A stretch of DNA of 64,000 nt, from NCBI RefSeq assembly GCF_001746295.1, contig NZ_MJAH01000011.1, positions 247,188-311,187 on the forward strand. Direction: 5' to 3'. Numbering within the stretch: position 1 is the stretch's first letter; every line of letters begins with the position of its first letter. Below are positions 52,243 through 60,900 of this stretch, in pieces. The notes below the pieces were generated by a model, which did not search any database, was not told the origin of the DNA, and was given only the letters and a program-made list of their open reading frames with translations. The position numbers and the translations under genes were made by a program. The stretch is from Streptomyces sp. LUP47B (GTDB lineage Bacteria; Actinomycetota; Actinomycetes; Streptomycetales; Streptomycetaceae).

Positions 52243-53550
52243 TCAGGCCTGCTTCGACGCCAGTTCGATCACCGTGATGTCCGACGGGGCGCCCACGCGC
52301 GTGGGCGGGCCCCAGGCGCCGGCGCCGCGGCTGACGTAGAGCTGAGTGTCGCCGTAGCGCTCCAGACCGGCGACGGTCGGGTTCGCGGCCTTCGCGAGGA
52401 GGTTGCCGGGCCAGAGCTGGCCGCCGTGGGTGTGGCCGGAGAGCTGGAGGTCGACGGCGTGGTCGACGGCGTCGTGGATCTGGACCGGCTGGTGGGCGAG
52501 GAGCACGCACGCGCGTGCCGTGTCCCGGTCGCCGAGGGCCTTGGCGAAGTCGGGGCCCTGGCCCTCACTCTCGCCCGCGATGTCGTTGACGCCGGCGAGA
52601 TCGAACCACGCCAGTTCCGTACGGTCGTTCTCCAGCGGACGCAGACCGAGCCGCCGTACCTCCTCGACCCACTGCTCGGCGCCGGAGAAGTACTCGTGGT
52701 TGCCGGTGACGAAGAACGAGCCGTGTCGTGCCTCGAGCCGCGCGAGGGGGGCTGCCGCCGGGCCGAGGTCCTTCACACTGCCGTCGACCAGGTCGCCGAC
52801 GACCGCGATCAGGTCGGGCCGGGTGGAGTTGATGGTGTCGACGACCTTCTGGGCGAAGCCACGGCCGAGCACCGGGCTCAGGTGGATGTCGCTGACCACC
52901 GCGATCCGGTAGCCGTGCGCCGCGCGCGGGAGCTTCGCCAGCGGCACGGTGACCCGCTTGACCCCGGGCCCGCGCAGGACGCCGTACGTGCCGTAGCCGA
53001 CGGTTCCCACGGCGGCCGCGGCGGCGGCTCCGGCGACGACCCGGGAGACGAAGAGGCGGCGGGAGGGGGCGCCGACGAGGGTGGCGCCGCCGGGCTCCGA
53101 CGGCTCCCCGGACGCCGGTCCGTCCTTCCCGGGTTCCCGGGGCGGGCTCCCGGGCTCCTGCGGCTTCTCGGCAGGTGCTCCCGCCGGTACCCGCTCCGGG
53201 TGCGGTACGGCGGTCACGGCGGGCTCGCCGCGCCGGTCCCGGCGTTCGAGGAAACGTCGCAGCAGGGGTCGTACGACCTCTCCCGCCACGACCGCGAGCA
53301 GCAGGTAGATCGACAGCGCCAGCCACAGGAAGCCGGGCCACGCGAGCACACGCTGGAGCCAGAAGGGGGCGCCGGTGCGCTCCGCGACCAGGGCACCGAC
53401 CGCCAGCACCCAGCCGCCGCCGATGAGCACCGCGCCCACGCGGCGGGCCCGGCCGGGGCCGTCGGTGGTGTCGCGGAACAGGCGGCGCCACAGGTACCAG
53501 TTGGCCGTGACGAGGACGGCCAGGGCGAGCAGTGCGAAGACGATGACCAC
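52243..53550 (-). CDS. Membrane metallophosphoesterase (YkuE/YaeI-like)
   Basis: A 435-residue protein. Residues 1-100 contain three or four membrane segments, followed by a Pro/Glu/Gly linker and another short hydrophobic stretch (VVAGAAAAAAVGTVGYGTYG). The calcineurin-type domain starts near 210 with the metal ligands in AVVSDIHLSP, VVGDLVDG, FVTGNHEY and SGHTHGGQLW. Related enzymes hydrolyse phosphate esters of lipids at the membrane. GTG 53550. It lies 6 bases downstream of the SCO4848-like gene. Confidence 0.9.
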   Translation of the reverse strand: MVIVFALLALAVLVTANWYLWRRLFRDTTDGPGRARRVGAVLIGGGWVLAVGALVAERTGAPFWLQRVLAWPGFLWLALSIYLLLAVVAGEVVRPLLRRFLERRDRRGEPAVTAVPHPERVPAGAPAEKPQEPGSPPREPGKDGPASGEPSEPGGATLVGAPSRRLFVSRVVAGAAAAAAVGTVGYGTYGVLRGPGVKRVTVPLAKLPRAAHGYRIAVVSDIHLSPVLGRGFAQKVVDTINSTRPDLIAVVGDLVDGSVKDLGPAAAPLARLEARHGSFFVTGNHEYFSGAEQWVEEVRRLGLRPLENDRTELAWFDLAGVNDIAGESEGQGPDFAKALGDRDTARACVLLAHQPVQIHDAVDHAVDLQLSGHTHGGQLWPGNLLAKAANPTVAGLERYGDTQLYVSRGAGAWGPPTRVGAPSDITVIELASKQA

Positions 53551-53556
53551 GGTCTG

Positions 53557-53817
53557 CTAACTCTCGGGGGTCGGCTGTGAGTTCCGGCGCAGTGCGCGCA
53601 CTCCACGCAACCCGATGAGCCCGACGACCGTCCCCAATACGAAGGAGACGACGGCCAGCAGCAGGTGCACCCAGAAGTACCCCGTCGGGTCGCCCGCGTC
53701 GTCGAACGCGAGCCCGCTGGCGTCCTTGACGAGGTTCTTGACGAAAGTGATCCAGATGATCCAGCTCCACACCCCGAAGGCGAGCAGGAACCAGGAGACG
53801 GGGCGGCTGAGCTTCAT
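53557..53817 (-). CDS. SCO4848-family small membrane protein
   Basis: An 86-residue protein with two helices (VSWFLLAFGVWSWIIWITFV and VHLLLAVVSFVLGTVVGLIG) joined by an acidic loop. It matches, from memory, the actinobacterial family named after S. coelicolor SCO4848. Function unknown. ATG 53817. Probably co-transcribed with the metallophosphoesterase and divergent from the carboxypeptidase. Confidence 0.78.
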   Translation of the reverse strand: MKLSRPVSWFLLAFGVWSWIIWITFVKNLVKDASGLAFDDAGDPTGYFWVHLLLAVVSFVLGTVVGLIGLRGVRALRRNSQPTPES

Positions 53818-53908
53818 GGGTCCAGTATCGCGGGCCGTTGGCCGGTTCGACGGCCGGGGTGGGGAGGGTGCTGGGACTTCACCCTCCGCGCCATGTACGT
53901 TCCTGAGC

Positions 53909-55228
53909 GTGTCCGCACCCCACAAGAAGACCGCCGGGCGATCCCTGCTGGTCACCTCCGCCGCCGCCCTGTCGTCCCTCGCGCTGACCGCGCCGGTCGC
54001 TCTCGCGGCTCCCGGCCCGTCACCGAGCACGTCCCCGAGTGCGTCCCCCAGCGCCACTCCCCCGGCGAACATGTCGACCGTGGGCGGCTCACGGCTCGGC
54101 CAGGCGGGCACGCAGGTCAATCTCGCGAGCGGCGTTCCGGTGCTGCCCAAGGACATCACCGCGCGCTCCTGGATCGTCACGGACGCCGAGTCCGGCGATG
54201 TGCTCGCCGCACACAACGCGCACTGGCGGCTGCCCCCGGCGAGCACCATGAAGATGCTCTTCGCGGACACCGTGCTGCCGAAGTTCGCCAAGACCGAGAA
54301 GCACAAGGTCGTCCCCTCCGACCTCGCGGGCATGGGCGCCGGTTCCAGCCTGGTCGGGATAAAGGAGGGCGAGACGTACACGGTCCACGATCTGTGGCTC
54401 GGTGTCTTCCTTCGCTCCGGCAACGACGCCGTGCACGTCCTGTCCGCGATGAACAAGGGCGTCGCCAAGACCGTCACGGAGATGAACGAGCACGCCGAGG
54501 AGCTCCAGGCCCTCGACACGCATGTGGTCAGCCCCGACGGCTACGACGCCCCCGGCCAGGTCTCCTCCGCCTACGACCTGACCCTGTTCGCCCGTTCCGG
54601 CCTGCAGAAGAAGGATTTCCGCGAGTACTGCTCGACGGTCACCGCGAAGTTCCCCGGCGAGACCAAGAAGGACAAGAAGGGCAAGGTCGTCCGCAAGCCC
54701 TTCGAGATCCAGAACACCAACCGACTGCTGAGCGGCGACTACGACATCTCGCAGTACCAGGGCATCGCAGGTGTGAAGAACGGCAACACCACCAACGCCG
54801 GCGCCACCTTCACCGGTGTCGCCGAGCGCAATGGCAGGGTGCTGCTCGTCACCGTCATGAACCCGTCGAAGGAAGGGCACAACGAGGTCTACAAGGAGAC
54901 CGCGAAGCTCTTCGACTGGGGCTTCAAGGCGGCCGGCAAGGTCCAGCCGGTGGGTGAGCTGGTGCCGCCCAAGGGCGCCGCGCAGTCCAGCGGCCAGGGG
55001 GAGGCCGGGGAGGCCGGGGGTGGATCCGGCGGCTCCGGGGACTCGGCGGGCTCCGGGGACTCGGCGAAGCACGCCGCGGCCGCCACGGCCGACCACGGCT
55101 CCCGCGGCATGGGCACCGCCCTCGCGATCTCCGGCGGCCTCCTTGTGCTGCTCGCGGGCGCCGCGTTCCTCGTCAACCGCCGCTGGCCGCTGCCGGATCT
55201 GGTACGTCGTCGCTCTTCTCGTCCGTGA
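53909..55228 (+). CDS. D-alanyl-D-alanine carboxypeptidase (S11), C-terminally anchored
   Basis: A 439-residue penicillin-binding protein that trims terminal D-Ala from peptidoglycan stems. The signal peptide ends near VALAAPGP. The SxxK motif is ASTMK (Ser112, Lys115) and SxN is RSGNDAV near 170. The usual KTG is KNG (Lys290) in AGVKNGNTTNAG. A Gly/Ser-rich linker and a C-terminal helix (ALAISGGLLVLLAGAAFLV) anchor it. GTG 53909 fits a TACGTT about 8 bases upstream, suggesting a leaderless mRNA. It overlaps the convergent BrkB gene by 56 bases. Confidence 0.88.
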   Translation: MSAPHKKTAGRSLLVTSAAALSSLALTAPVALAAPGPSPSTSPSASPSATPPANMSTVGGSRLGQAGTQVNLASGVPVLPKDITARSWIVTDAESGDVLAAHNAHWRLPPASTMKMLFADTVLPKFAKTEKHKVVPSDLAGMGAGSSLVGIKEGETYTVHDLWLGVFLRSGNDAVHVLSAMNKGVAKTVTEMNEHAEELQALDTHVVSPDGYDAPGQVSSAYDLTLFARSGLQKKDFREYCSTVTAKFPGETKKDKKGKVVRKPFEIQNTNRLLSGDYDISQYQGIAGVKNGNTTNAGATFTGVAERNGRVLLVTVMNPSKEGHNEVYKETAKLFDWGFKAAGKVQPVGELVPPKGAAQSSGQGEAGEAGGGSGGSGDSAGSGDSAKHAAAATADHGSRGMGTALAISGGLLVLLAGAAFLVNRRWPLPDLVRRRSSRP

Positions 55229-56084
55229 GCTCCTGCTCCTTGCTCCCCGTCGCCGTCCACGCGGCGCAGAACAGCACCAGCTTCGCCGTGAAGTTGATCC
55301 ACAGCAGCAGGGCGACGGGGACGCCGAACGCGCCATACATGCTCTTCGTCGCCACGCCCTGGATATAGCCGCTCAGCAGCAGCTTCAGCAGTTCGAAGCC
55401 GATCGCGCCGGTCAGCGCGGCGACGAACAGCCGGCGGCGCGTCGGCTCGACCCCCGGCAGCAGGGTCAGGACGTACAACAGGAGCAGGAAGTCGGCGAGT
55501 ACGGCGATGACGAACGCGACGACACGCAGCAGGACCCGGCCCGCGCCGCCCTCCTGAAGGCCCAGCTCCCCGCTGATCCAGTCGACCAGCGCCGAGGCGA
55601 CGGTGGAGATGGCGAGCGTGACCAGGACGGCGCCGCCGAATCCGACCAGGATGCCCAGGTCCTTGCCCTTGCGCAGGATCGGGTTCTCTTCCTCGTCGGG
55701 CAGCTCCCACACCGCGCGCAGACACTCGCGCATCGAGCCGGCCCAGCCGATGCCGGTGAACAGCAGGGCGGCGGCGGCGATGAGGCCGACGGTGCCCGCG
55801 TTCTGTACCAGGCCGCCGATGTTCAGCTGCTCGGAGATGCCGGGCACCTGATCGGCGATCTTGTCCTGGAGGTCGTCCTGCTGCTTCGTGCTGAGCGTGG
55901 CGGCCGCGATCGCCGCCGCCACGGTGAGCAGCGGGAACAGCGCGACGAAGCTGGTGAACGTCATCGCCGCGGCCAGCCGAGTCCACTTCACCCGGTCCAG
56001 CCGTTCGTACGACCGCCACGCGTGCGTGGCCGTCAGGCGCACCCAGAGCGGCCCGACGACGGGGAGTCTCTTCAGCCAGTCCAT
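55173..56084 (-). CDS. YihY/BrkB-family membrane protein
   Basis: A 303-residue protein with six helices. LAAAMTFTSFVALFPLLTVA is the family opening (the A-x-x-F-x-x-F-F-P block), and FGVPVALLLWINFTAKLVLF with GAFGVPVALLLW the closing block. Members were once called ribonuclease BN but are membrane proteins, possibly transporters. ATG 56084. Overlaps the end of the carboxypeptidase gene. Confidence 0.87.
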   Translation of the reverse strand: MDWLKRLPVVGPLWVRLTATHAWRSYERLDRVKWTRLAAAMTFTSFVALFPLLTVAAAIAAATLSTKQQDDLQDKIADQVPGISEQLNIGGLVQNAGTVGLIAAAALLFTGIGWAGSMRECLRAVWELPDEEENPILRKGKDLGILVGFGGAVLVTLAISTVASALVDWISGELGLQEGGAGRVLLRVVAFVIAVLADFLLLLYVLTLLPGVEPTRRRLFVAALTGAIGFELLKLLLSGYIQGVATKSMYGAFGVPVALLLWINFTAKLVLFCAAWTATGSKEQELTDEKSDDVPDPAAASGG

Positions 56085-56240
56085 GATCGGATCTTGCCCT
56101 CCGCGTGGAAGACCGATGTGTGAGTACCCCGAAAACGCGGGACGGCGTCGGGCGGGGGCGCGCCCATTAATCACCCATTCCGGGTAGAGGCATGAAGTTT
56201 GAGATCAAATTGTCCCTATAGCGGCGATACGGTCACCGGC

Positions 56241-57623
56241 ATGTCTGCCGACACCGTTCCCGTCACGGGATGGGGGCGCACCGCCCCCACCGCGGCCTGT
56301 TTGATCCGTCCACGGAGCTACGAGGAGGCCGTGGCCGCCGTCCGGGGCTGCGGGGCCCGTGGCGGCATCCCGAGGGGCCTGGGACGGGCGTACGGGGACG
56401 CGGCACAGAACGCAGGCGGCGCGGTGTTCGACATGACCGGCCTGAACCGGATCCACGCGATCGACGCCGAAGGCGGCACCGTGCTGTGCGACGCGGGCGT
56501 CTCCCTGAACGGGCTGATGGAGGTGCTGCTGCCGCTCGGCTGGTTCGTGCCGGTGACGCCCGGCACCCGGTACGTCACCGTCGGCGGTGCGATCGGCACG
56601 GACGTCCACGGCAGGAACCACCATGTGTCCGGCTCCTTCTCCCGCCATGTGCTGTCCTTCGAACTGCTCACCGCCGACGGCGAGATCCGCACCGTGCGCC
56701 GCGGCACACCTCTGTTCGACGCGACCACCGGCGGCATGGGTCTGACCGGGATGATCCTCACCGCGACGGTCCAGCTCCAGCCGGTCGAGACGTCCCTGAT
56801 GTCGGTGGACACGGAACGCGCGCGCGACCTCGACGACCTGATGGCCCGTCTGACGGCGACCGATCACCAGTACCGCTACTCGGCCGCCTGGGTCGACCTG
56901 CTGGCCCGCGGGGCCGCGACGGGGCGGGCGGTTCTCACGCGGGGCGACCACGCGCCGCTGGAAGCGCTGGAGACACCGGGGCCGCTCGCCAGGAGCACAC
57001 GCGCGCGGAGAGACCCGTTGACGTTCGGGACCCCGCGCTTCCCGGCCCCGCCCCGCTTCCTCCCCGAGGGACTTCTCCACCGCACGAGCGTGGGGCTGTT
57101 CAACGAGCTCCGGTACCGGACGGCGCCCCGCGCGCGTACCGGCCGGCTGCAGGGGATCTCCGCGTTCTTCCACCCCCTCGACGGTGTGCCCCACTGGAAC
57201 CGGATCTACGGCCGCGGCGGCCTCGTGCACTACCAGTTCGTCGTCGGACAGGACCAGGACGACACCCTGCGCCGGATCGTGCGGCGGGTCTCCGAGCGGC
57301 GATGCCCGTCCCTTCTCGCCGTGCTCAAGCGGTTCGGGGACGCCGACCCCGGATGGCTCTCCTTCCCGGTGCCCGGCTGGACCCTGGCTCTGGACATCCC
57401 GGCCGGCCTGCCCGGTCTCTGCGCCCTCCTCGACGAACTGGACGAGGAGGTGGCCATGGCAGGCGGGCGGGTCTGCCTGGCCCAGGACTCCCGTCTGCGG
57501 CCGGAACTGCTCACCGCGATGTACCCGCGCCTCGACGACTTCCGTGCGCTGCGCGCCGAGCTGGACCCGCACGGGGTGTTCACCTCGGACCTGTCCCGCC
57601 GTCTGACCCTCCAAGCCCTCTGA
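56241..57623 (+). CDS. dprE1: Decaprenylphosphoryl-beta-D-ribose 2'-oxidase-like flavoenzyme
   Basis: A 460-residue VAO-family FAD oxidase. GRAYGDAAQNAGG and VGGAIGTDVHGRNHHVSGSF are the FAD-binding segments of DprE1, with VTPGTRYVTVGG before them. It oxidises polyprenyl-phosphoryl ribose at C2', the first half of epimerisation to the arabinose donor. The residue equivalent to mycobacterial Cys387 is Ala383 (PGWTLALDIP). The partner reductase follows after 28 bases. TTTGAGATCAAA at 56198-56209 is a palindrome in the promoter region. Confidence 0.87.
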   Translation: MSADTVPVTGWGRTAPTAACLIRPRSYEEAVAAVRGCGARGGIPRGLGRAYGDAAQNAGGAVFDMTGLNRIHAIDAEGGTVLCDAGVSLNGLMEVLLPLGWFVPVTPGTRYVTVGGAIGTDVHGRNHHVSGSFSRHVLSFELLTADGEIRTVRRGTPLFDATTGGMGLTGMILTATVQLQPVETSLMSVDTERARDLDDLMARLTATDHQYRYSAAWVDLLARGAATGRAVLTRGDHAPLEALETPGPLARSTRARRDPLTFGTPRFPAPPRFLPEGLLHRTSVGLFNELRYRTAPRARTGRLQGISAFFHPLDGVPHWNRIYGRGGLVHYQFVVGQDQDDTLRRIVRRVSERRCPSLLAVLKRFGDADPGWLSFPVPGWTLALDIPAGLPGLCALLDELDEEVAMAGGRVCLAQDSRLRPELLTAMYPRLDDFRALRAELDPHGVFTSDLSRRLTLQAL

Positions 57624-57651
57624 AGATCCCAGGCCCTCCAAGGAGCTGTTC

Positions 57652-58407
57652 GTGAAGGACGCCTTCGGCATTCCCCAGTCCCTGCTCGTCCTCGGCGGTA
57701 CGTCCGAGATCGCCCTGGCCACCGTCCGCCGCCTCGTCGTCCGCCGCACCCGCACGGTGTGGCTGGCGGGGCGCCCGTCACCGGCCCTGGAGGCGGCCGC
57801 CACGCAATTGCGCTCTCTGGGGGCCGAGGTCCACACCGTCGCCTTCGACGCGCTGCACCCCGATTCCCACGAGACGGTGCTCGGCAAGGTGTTCGCCGAG
57901 GCCGACATCGACATGGTGCTGCTCGCCTTCGGGATCCTCGGCGACCAGGCCCACGACGAGCGCGACCCGGTCGCGGCGGTGCGGGTCGCGCAGACCAACT
58001 ACACGGGCGCCGTCTCGGCAGGCCTGGTGTCCGCGCGCGCGTTGCAGACCCAGGGGCACGGCTCGCTCGTCGTGCTCTCCTCCGTGGCCGGCGAGCGCGC
58101 CCGCCGCGCCGACTTCATCTACGGCTCCAGCAAGGCCGGCCTCGACGTCTTCGCCCAGGGGCTGGGGGACGCCCTGCACGGCACGGGCGTGCACGTCATG
58201 GTCGTACGTCCCGGATTCGTCCGCTCGAGGATGACGGCCGGTCTGGAGGGGGCGCTCCTCGCGACCACCCCGGAGGCCGTCGCGACGGCGATCGAGCTGG
58301 GCCTGCGGCGCCGCTCGGAGACGGTGTGGGTGCCGGGGGCGCTGCGGGTGGTGATGGCGGCGATGCGGCATCTGCCGCGGGCGGTGTTCCGGCTGCTGCC
58401 GCTGTAA
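57652..58407 (+). CDS. dprE2: Decaprenylphosphoryl-2-keto-ribose reductase-like SDR
   Basis: A 251-residue short-chain dehydrogenase. SLLVLGGTSEIALATVRRL is the NAD(P)H loop in the DprE2 form, and YGSSKAGLDVFAQGL holds the catalytic Tyr and Lys with Ser in VVLSSVAGER. It completes the epimerisation started by the upstream oxidase, giving polyprenyl-phosphoryl arabinose. AAGGAG lies before GTG 57652. The stop TAA is inside a perfect palindrome shared with the next, convergent gene. Confidence 0.87.
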   Translation: MKDAFGIPQSLLVLGGTSEIALATVRRLVVRRTRTVWLAGRPSPALEAAATQLRSLGAEVHTVAFDALHPDSHETVLGKVFAEADIDMVLLAFGILGDQAHDERDPVAAVRVAQTNYTGAVSAGLVSARALQTQGHGSLVVLSSVAGERARRADFIYGSSKAGLDVFAQGLGDALHGTGVHVMVVRPGFVRSRMTAGLEGALLATTPEAVATAIELGLRRRSETVWVPGALRVVMAAMRHLPRAVFRLLPL

Positions 58408-58420
58408 CCGTGGTTACAGC
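58401..58420. terminator. 20-bp perfect palindrome containing both convergent stop codons
   Basis: GCTGTAACC-GT-GGTTACAGC. The dprE2 stop TAA is 58405-58407 and the minus-strand stop TAA is 58414-58416, placed symmetrically. It may be a bidirectional terminator, although a 2-base centre forces a larger loop in RNA. Confidence 0.55.
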
Positions 58421-58998
58421 TGGCTTGTGGGCAGGGAGCCGCGGTCGACGCGGGCCGCCTGGGGCGGCACGGTCGAGCGACCGAAAGGGAACTCGCGCAG
58501 CTTGCGCCACACCCCGTCGGCGCCCTGCTCGTAGAGCGCGAATCCGGTGCACGGCCACTCGGCCTCGAACTCGGCGAGTTCCTCGAAGGCGCGGTCCATG
58601 GCGGCCTCGTCGATGCCGTGGGCCACCGTGACGTGCGGGTGATAGGGGAACTGGAGTTCCCGCGCGACCGGCCCCGAGGCGTCACGGACCTGCTTCTGGA
58701 GCCAGGTGCAGGCCTCGGCACCCTGGGCGACCCGGACGTACACGACGGGTGACAGCGGCCGGAAGGTGCCGGTGCCGGACAGCTTCATGGGGAAGGGCCG
58801 GCCCGTCGCGGCGACCTCGGCGAGGTGGGCCTCGATGGCGGGCAGCGCGGTGTCCGCGACCTCTGTGGGCGGCAGCAGGGTGACATGGGTGGCGATGGCG
58901 TGAGCCGCGGCGTCGCCGAAGCCCGCGCGCCGCTCCTGGAGCAGGCTGCCGTGAGGCTCCGGGACCGCGATCGACACACCGATCGTTACGGTCCCCAC
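58414..58998 (-). CDS. 2'-5' RNA ligase superfamily protein
   Basis: A 194-residue two-histidine phosphoesterase. The two catalytic tetrapeptides H-x-T are in ATHVTLLPP and YHPHVTVAHG, each on the expected strand. Substrates of this fold include 2'-5' linked RNA and cyclic phosphates; the actual one is unknown. GTG 58998 has AGGAG six bases upstream. It is on the trpS strand, 185 bases downstream, but behind the trpS terminator. Confidence 0.85.
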   Translation of the reverse strand: MGTVTIGVSIAVPEPHGSLLQERRAGFGDAAAHAIATHVTLLPPTEVADTALPAIEAHLAEVAATGRPFPMKLSGTGTFRPLSPVVYVRVAQGAEACTWLQKQVRDASGPVARELQFPYHPHVTVAHGIDEAAMDRAFEELAEFEAEWPCTGFALYEQGADGVWRKLREFPFGRSTVPPQAARVDRGSLPTSQL

Positions 58999-59151
58999 GT
59001 CGTCTCCTGTTCTTCCCCGTCGTCCTGTCGGATTCGTTCCCAGCCGTCCGGCTATCGACTGTACGGCCACGGCTGTGCTGTGGGCAGGCGCAGGCGTAGT
59101 GATGTGCAGCGCTCTGCCCGGTGGTGCTGGTGTGCGGTGGTACGCCCCGGT

Positions 59152-59175
59152 GGCCGGCGGTCGGTACCGCCGGCC
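59152..59175 (-). terminator. Terminator of trpS
   Basis: GGCCGGCGGT (59152-59161) and ACCGCCGGCC (59166-59175) form a perfect 10-bp stem with the tetraloop CGGT, 8 bases past the trpS stop. Confidence 0.75.
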
Positions 59176-59183
59176 GGCGGCGA

Positions 59184-60197
59184 TCAGTGTTTCGCGGGCA
59201 GGAAGCCCACCTTCTCGTACGTCTGCGAGAGGGTCTCCGCGGCGACCGCGCGCGCCTTCTCCGCGCCCTTGGCCAGGATCGAGTCCAGCGTCTCCGGGTC
59301 GTCCAGGTACTGCTGGGTCCGCTCCCGGAACGGCGTCACGAACTCGACGACGACCTCGGCGAGGTCCGTCTTGAGCGCGCCGTAGAGCTTGCCCTCGTAC
59401 TGCTGCTCCAGCTCGGGGATGCCGGTGCCGGTCAGGGTCGAGTAGATGGTGAGCAGGTTGCTGACGCCCGGCTTGTTCTCGGTGTCGTAGCGGATGACGG
59501 TGTCGGTGTCCGTGACCGCGCTCTTGACCTTCTTGGCGGTGGCCTTCGGCTCGTCGAGGAGGTTGATGAGGCCCTTCGGCGTGGACGCCGACTTGCTCAT
59601 CTTGATCGACGGGTCCTGGAGGTCGTAGATCTTCGCCGTCTCCTTGAGGATGTACGGCTTCGGGATCGTGAAGGTCTCGCCGAAGCGGCCGTTGAAGCGC
59701 GTGGCGAGGTCACGGGTCAGCTCGACGTGCTGGCGCTGGTCCTCACCCACCGGGACCTCGTTGGCCTGGTAGAGCAGGATGTCCGCGACCTGGAGGATCG
59801 GGTACGTGAACAGGCCGACGCTCGCGCTGTCGGCGCCCTGGCGGGCGGACTTGTCCTTGAACTGGGTCATGCGGGAGGCCTCGCCGAATCCGGTGAGGCA
59901 GTTCATGACCCAGGCGAGCTGGGCGTGCTCGGGTACGTGGCTCTGGACGAAGAGCGTGCAGCGCTCCGGGTCGAGGCCCGCGGCGAGGAGCTGCGCGGCG
60001 GCCAGGCGGGTGTTGGCCGTGAGCTGCTTCGGGTCCTGCGGAACCGTGATCGCGTGCAGGTCGACGACCATGTAGAACGCGTCGTGGGACTCCTGCAGAG
60101 CCACCCACTGGCGGACGGCGCCGAGGTAGTTGCCGAGGTGGAACGAGCCTGCGGTGGGCTGGATTCCGGAGAGCACACGGGGTCGGTCAGAGGCCAT
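59184..60197 (-). CDS. trpS: Tryptophan--tRNA ligase
   Basis: A 337-residue class I synthetase charging tRNA-Trp. The HIGH motif is GSFHLGNYLGA and the KMSKS loop is IKMSKSAST. LSGIQPTAGSFHLGN, VGEDQRQHVELTRDLATRFN and YQANEVPVGEDQ are TrpRS-specific. Length is standard. ATG 60197 gives MASDRPRVLS, the form I recall for this genus; in-frame ATG codons at 60203 and 60206 lie nearer a GAGAG sequence. This looks like the housekeeping enzyme rather than the indolmycin-resistant type, but that is from context. Confidence 0.96.
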   Translation of the reverse strand: MASDRPRVLSGIQPTAGSFHLGNYLGAVRQWVALQESHDAFYMVVDLHAITVPQDPKQLTANTRLAAAQLLAAGLDPERCTLFVQSHVPEHAQLAWVMNCLTGFGEASRMTQFKDKSARQGADSASVGLFTYPILQVADILLYQANEVPVGEDQRQHVELTRDLATRFNGRFGETFTIPKPYILKETAKIYDLQDPSIKMSKSASTPKGLINLLDEPKATAKKVKSAVTDTDTVIRYDTENKPGVSNLLTIYSTLTGTGIPELEQQYEGKLYGALKTDLAEVVVEFVTPFRERTQQYLDDPETLDSILAKGAEKARAVAAETLSQTYEKVGFLPAKH

Positions 60198-60263
60198 GCT
60201 CATCATTCTCTCAGGTGTCGGGGTCCGATCCGGAACCAGTCGGAAACAGATGCGCCACGAGGG

Positions 60264-60291
60264 GGAACCGATTCAGTCCGGACGGTGTACC
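60264..60291 (+). promoter_or_regulatory. ECF-type promoter copy 1, before the sigma gene
   Basis: GGAACC (60264-60269), 14 bases, GGTGTACC (60284-60291). GGAAC is a typical ECF -35 core. The same two blocks with the same spacing recur at 61821-61848. The second block ends 6 bases before GTG 60298, so the transcript may be leaderless. Confidence 0.65.
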
Positions 60292-60297
60292 AATCGT

Positions 60298-60900
60298 GTG
60301 AGGACGCGGGAGGGGGGCCGCATCGTCGATGAGGCCGCGGTGATCGCACGTGTACGCGCCGGAGACCAGGAGGCGTACGCGGAGCTGGTGCGGGCCCATA
60401 CGGGCCTGGCGCTGCGAGCGGCCGCCGCGCTCGGGGCGGGTGCGGACGCGGAGGACGTGGTTCAGCAGGCCTTCGTCAAGGCGTACTGCGGGCTGGGCCG
60501 CTTCAAGGAGGGCTCGGCGTTCAAGCCGTGGTTCATGTCGATCGTGGCCAATGAGACGAGGAACACAGTGCGGACGGCGGCGCGCCAGCGCACGCTCGCC
60601 GGCCGCGAGGCGGCCTTCGCGGAGGCCGAGCCGCTGATACCGGAATCGGCGGACCCGGCGGTCGCGGCCGTGGAGATAGAGCGCCGCGCCGCGCTGGGAT
60701 CCGCGCTGGAGAAGCTGAGCGAGGAGCACCGTCTGGTCGTCACCTACCGGTATCTGCTGGAGATGGACGAGTCGGAGACGGCCCAGGCCCTGGGCTGGCC
60801 CCGGGGGACGGTGAAGTCCCGGCTGAACCGCGCGCTGCGCAAGCTCGGCAGACTGCTGCCGGATTTCGAGCCTCGGGAAGGGGGTGATGAGCGTGAGTGA
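60298..60900 (+). CDS. ECF-type RNA polymerase sigma factor
   Basis: A 200-residue sigma factor. Region 2 is AALGAGADAEDVVQQAFVKA with FKPWFMSIVANETRNTVR; region 4 is LSEEHRLVVTYRYLLEMDES with LGWPRGTVKSRLNRALRKL. GTG 60298 has no ribosome site but sits just after the predicted promoter; GTG 60340, with a distant GGGAGGGGGG, is possible and would shorten the protein by 14 residues. It overlaps the partner gene. Predicted to transcribe its own operon and the exported pair downstream. Confidence 0.88.
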   Translation: MRTREGGRIVDEAAVIARVRAGDQEAYAELVRAHTGLALRAAAALGAGADAEDVVQQAFVKAYCGLGRFKEGSAFKPWFMSIVANETRNTVRTAARQRTLAGREAAFAEAEPLIPESADPAVAAVEIERRAALGSALEKLSEEHRLVVTYRYLLEMDESETAQALGWPRGTVKSRLNRALRKLGRLLPDFEPREGGDERE

